In this document: positions 11,777 to 11,817 of the stretch, one piece after another
Layout of the letters: every line of letters starts with the position of its first letter
Position numbering within the stretch: position 1 is the first letter of the stretch
DNA from: Chloroflexota bacterium
GTDB taxonomy: Bacteria > Chloroflexota > UBA6077
Direction of reading: 5' to 3'
Length of the DNA stretch: 11,817 bases
NCBI GenBank assembly: GCA_021788565.1
Contig: JAJYKO010000081.1
Coordinates: 1 to 11,817, forward strand
Position numbers and translations under genes: made by a program
The notes under the pieces: model-generated
Seen by the model: only the letters and a program-made list of their open reading frames with translations
Told to the model about the DNA's origin: nothing
The model's database searches: none

Positions 11777-11817
11777 GCCTGCTTCTAGATGCATACTCGG
11801 TGCCAGCTTTGAGGCTA

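Noticed and set aside
1..11817. CRISPR array, insertion sequence or prophage genes
   Set aside because: No regularly spaced direct repeats, transposase, integrase or phage motifs were seen on either strand.

Overview
This window is a GC-rich bacterial chromosome segment in which every recognisable gene is read leftward, on the minus strand. I think a Chloroflexota-like bacterium is most likely. The support is the Ala/Pro/Thr linker after the lipoprotein cysteine of the solute-binding protein, an archaeal-type (type II) GAPDH, a TatA with a zinc-ribbon tail, and several intergenic palindromes of a kind I associate with Chloroflexota and cyanobacterial genomes. The phylum is an inference and no single marker here proves it.

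In transcription order (right to left) the layout is as follows. A secreted or membrane-anchored HtrA/DegP-type serine protease (10581-11723) comes first. It is followed by a probable operon of a RibD C-terminal-type reductase (9678-10367), a medium-chain dehydrogenase overlapping it by ATGA (8665-9681), and a type II GAPDH (7448-8608). Next are tatA with a zinc-ribbon tail (6948-7232), an orphan LivJ-type branched-chain amino-acid/amide binding lipoprotein (5460-6752), and a geranylgeranyl-reductase-family flavoprotein (4231-5370). After a gap of about 300 bases packed with small hairpins come a small DUF2007-like protein (3631-3924), accD (2676-3548), accA (1784-2686), a phosphofructokinase with pyrophosphate-type active-site residues (643-1674), and the first 129 codons of serine acetyltransferase cysE, cut by the window edge (1-387).

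The genes are mostly housekeeping. AccD and AccA form the carboxyltransferase half of acetyl-CoA carboxylase, and the order accD-accA-pfk is the one known from Bacillus. PFK and GAPDH are two glycolytic/gluconeogenic steps. CysE makes O-acetylserine for cysteine. The SBP and TatA concern uptake and export. The RibD-like reductase and dehydrogenase pair has no assignable substrate.

I did not find a clear new defence, mobile or CRISPR system. The strongest unexplained signal lies between the genes. There are near-perfect palindromes at 5393-5436 and 10477-10512 and a run of six hairpins at 4059-4218. A 29-bp palindrome sits on the livJ-type promoter (6853-6881). G-rich tracts followed by 'ATAGACnGGAT'-like text sit directly at the stop codons of both pfk and gap. 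The protein-level oddities are the PPi-type PFK signature, the TatA/zinc-ribbon fusion, the archaeal-type GAPDH, and an MDR dehydrogenase lacking zinc-ligand cysteines.
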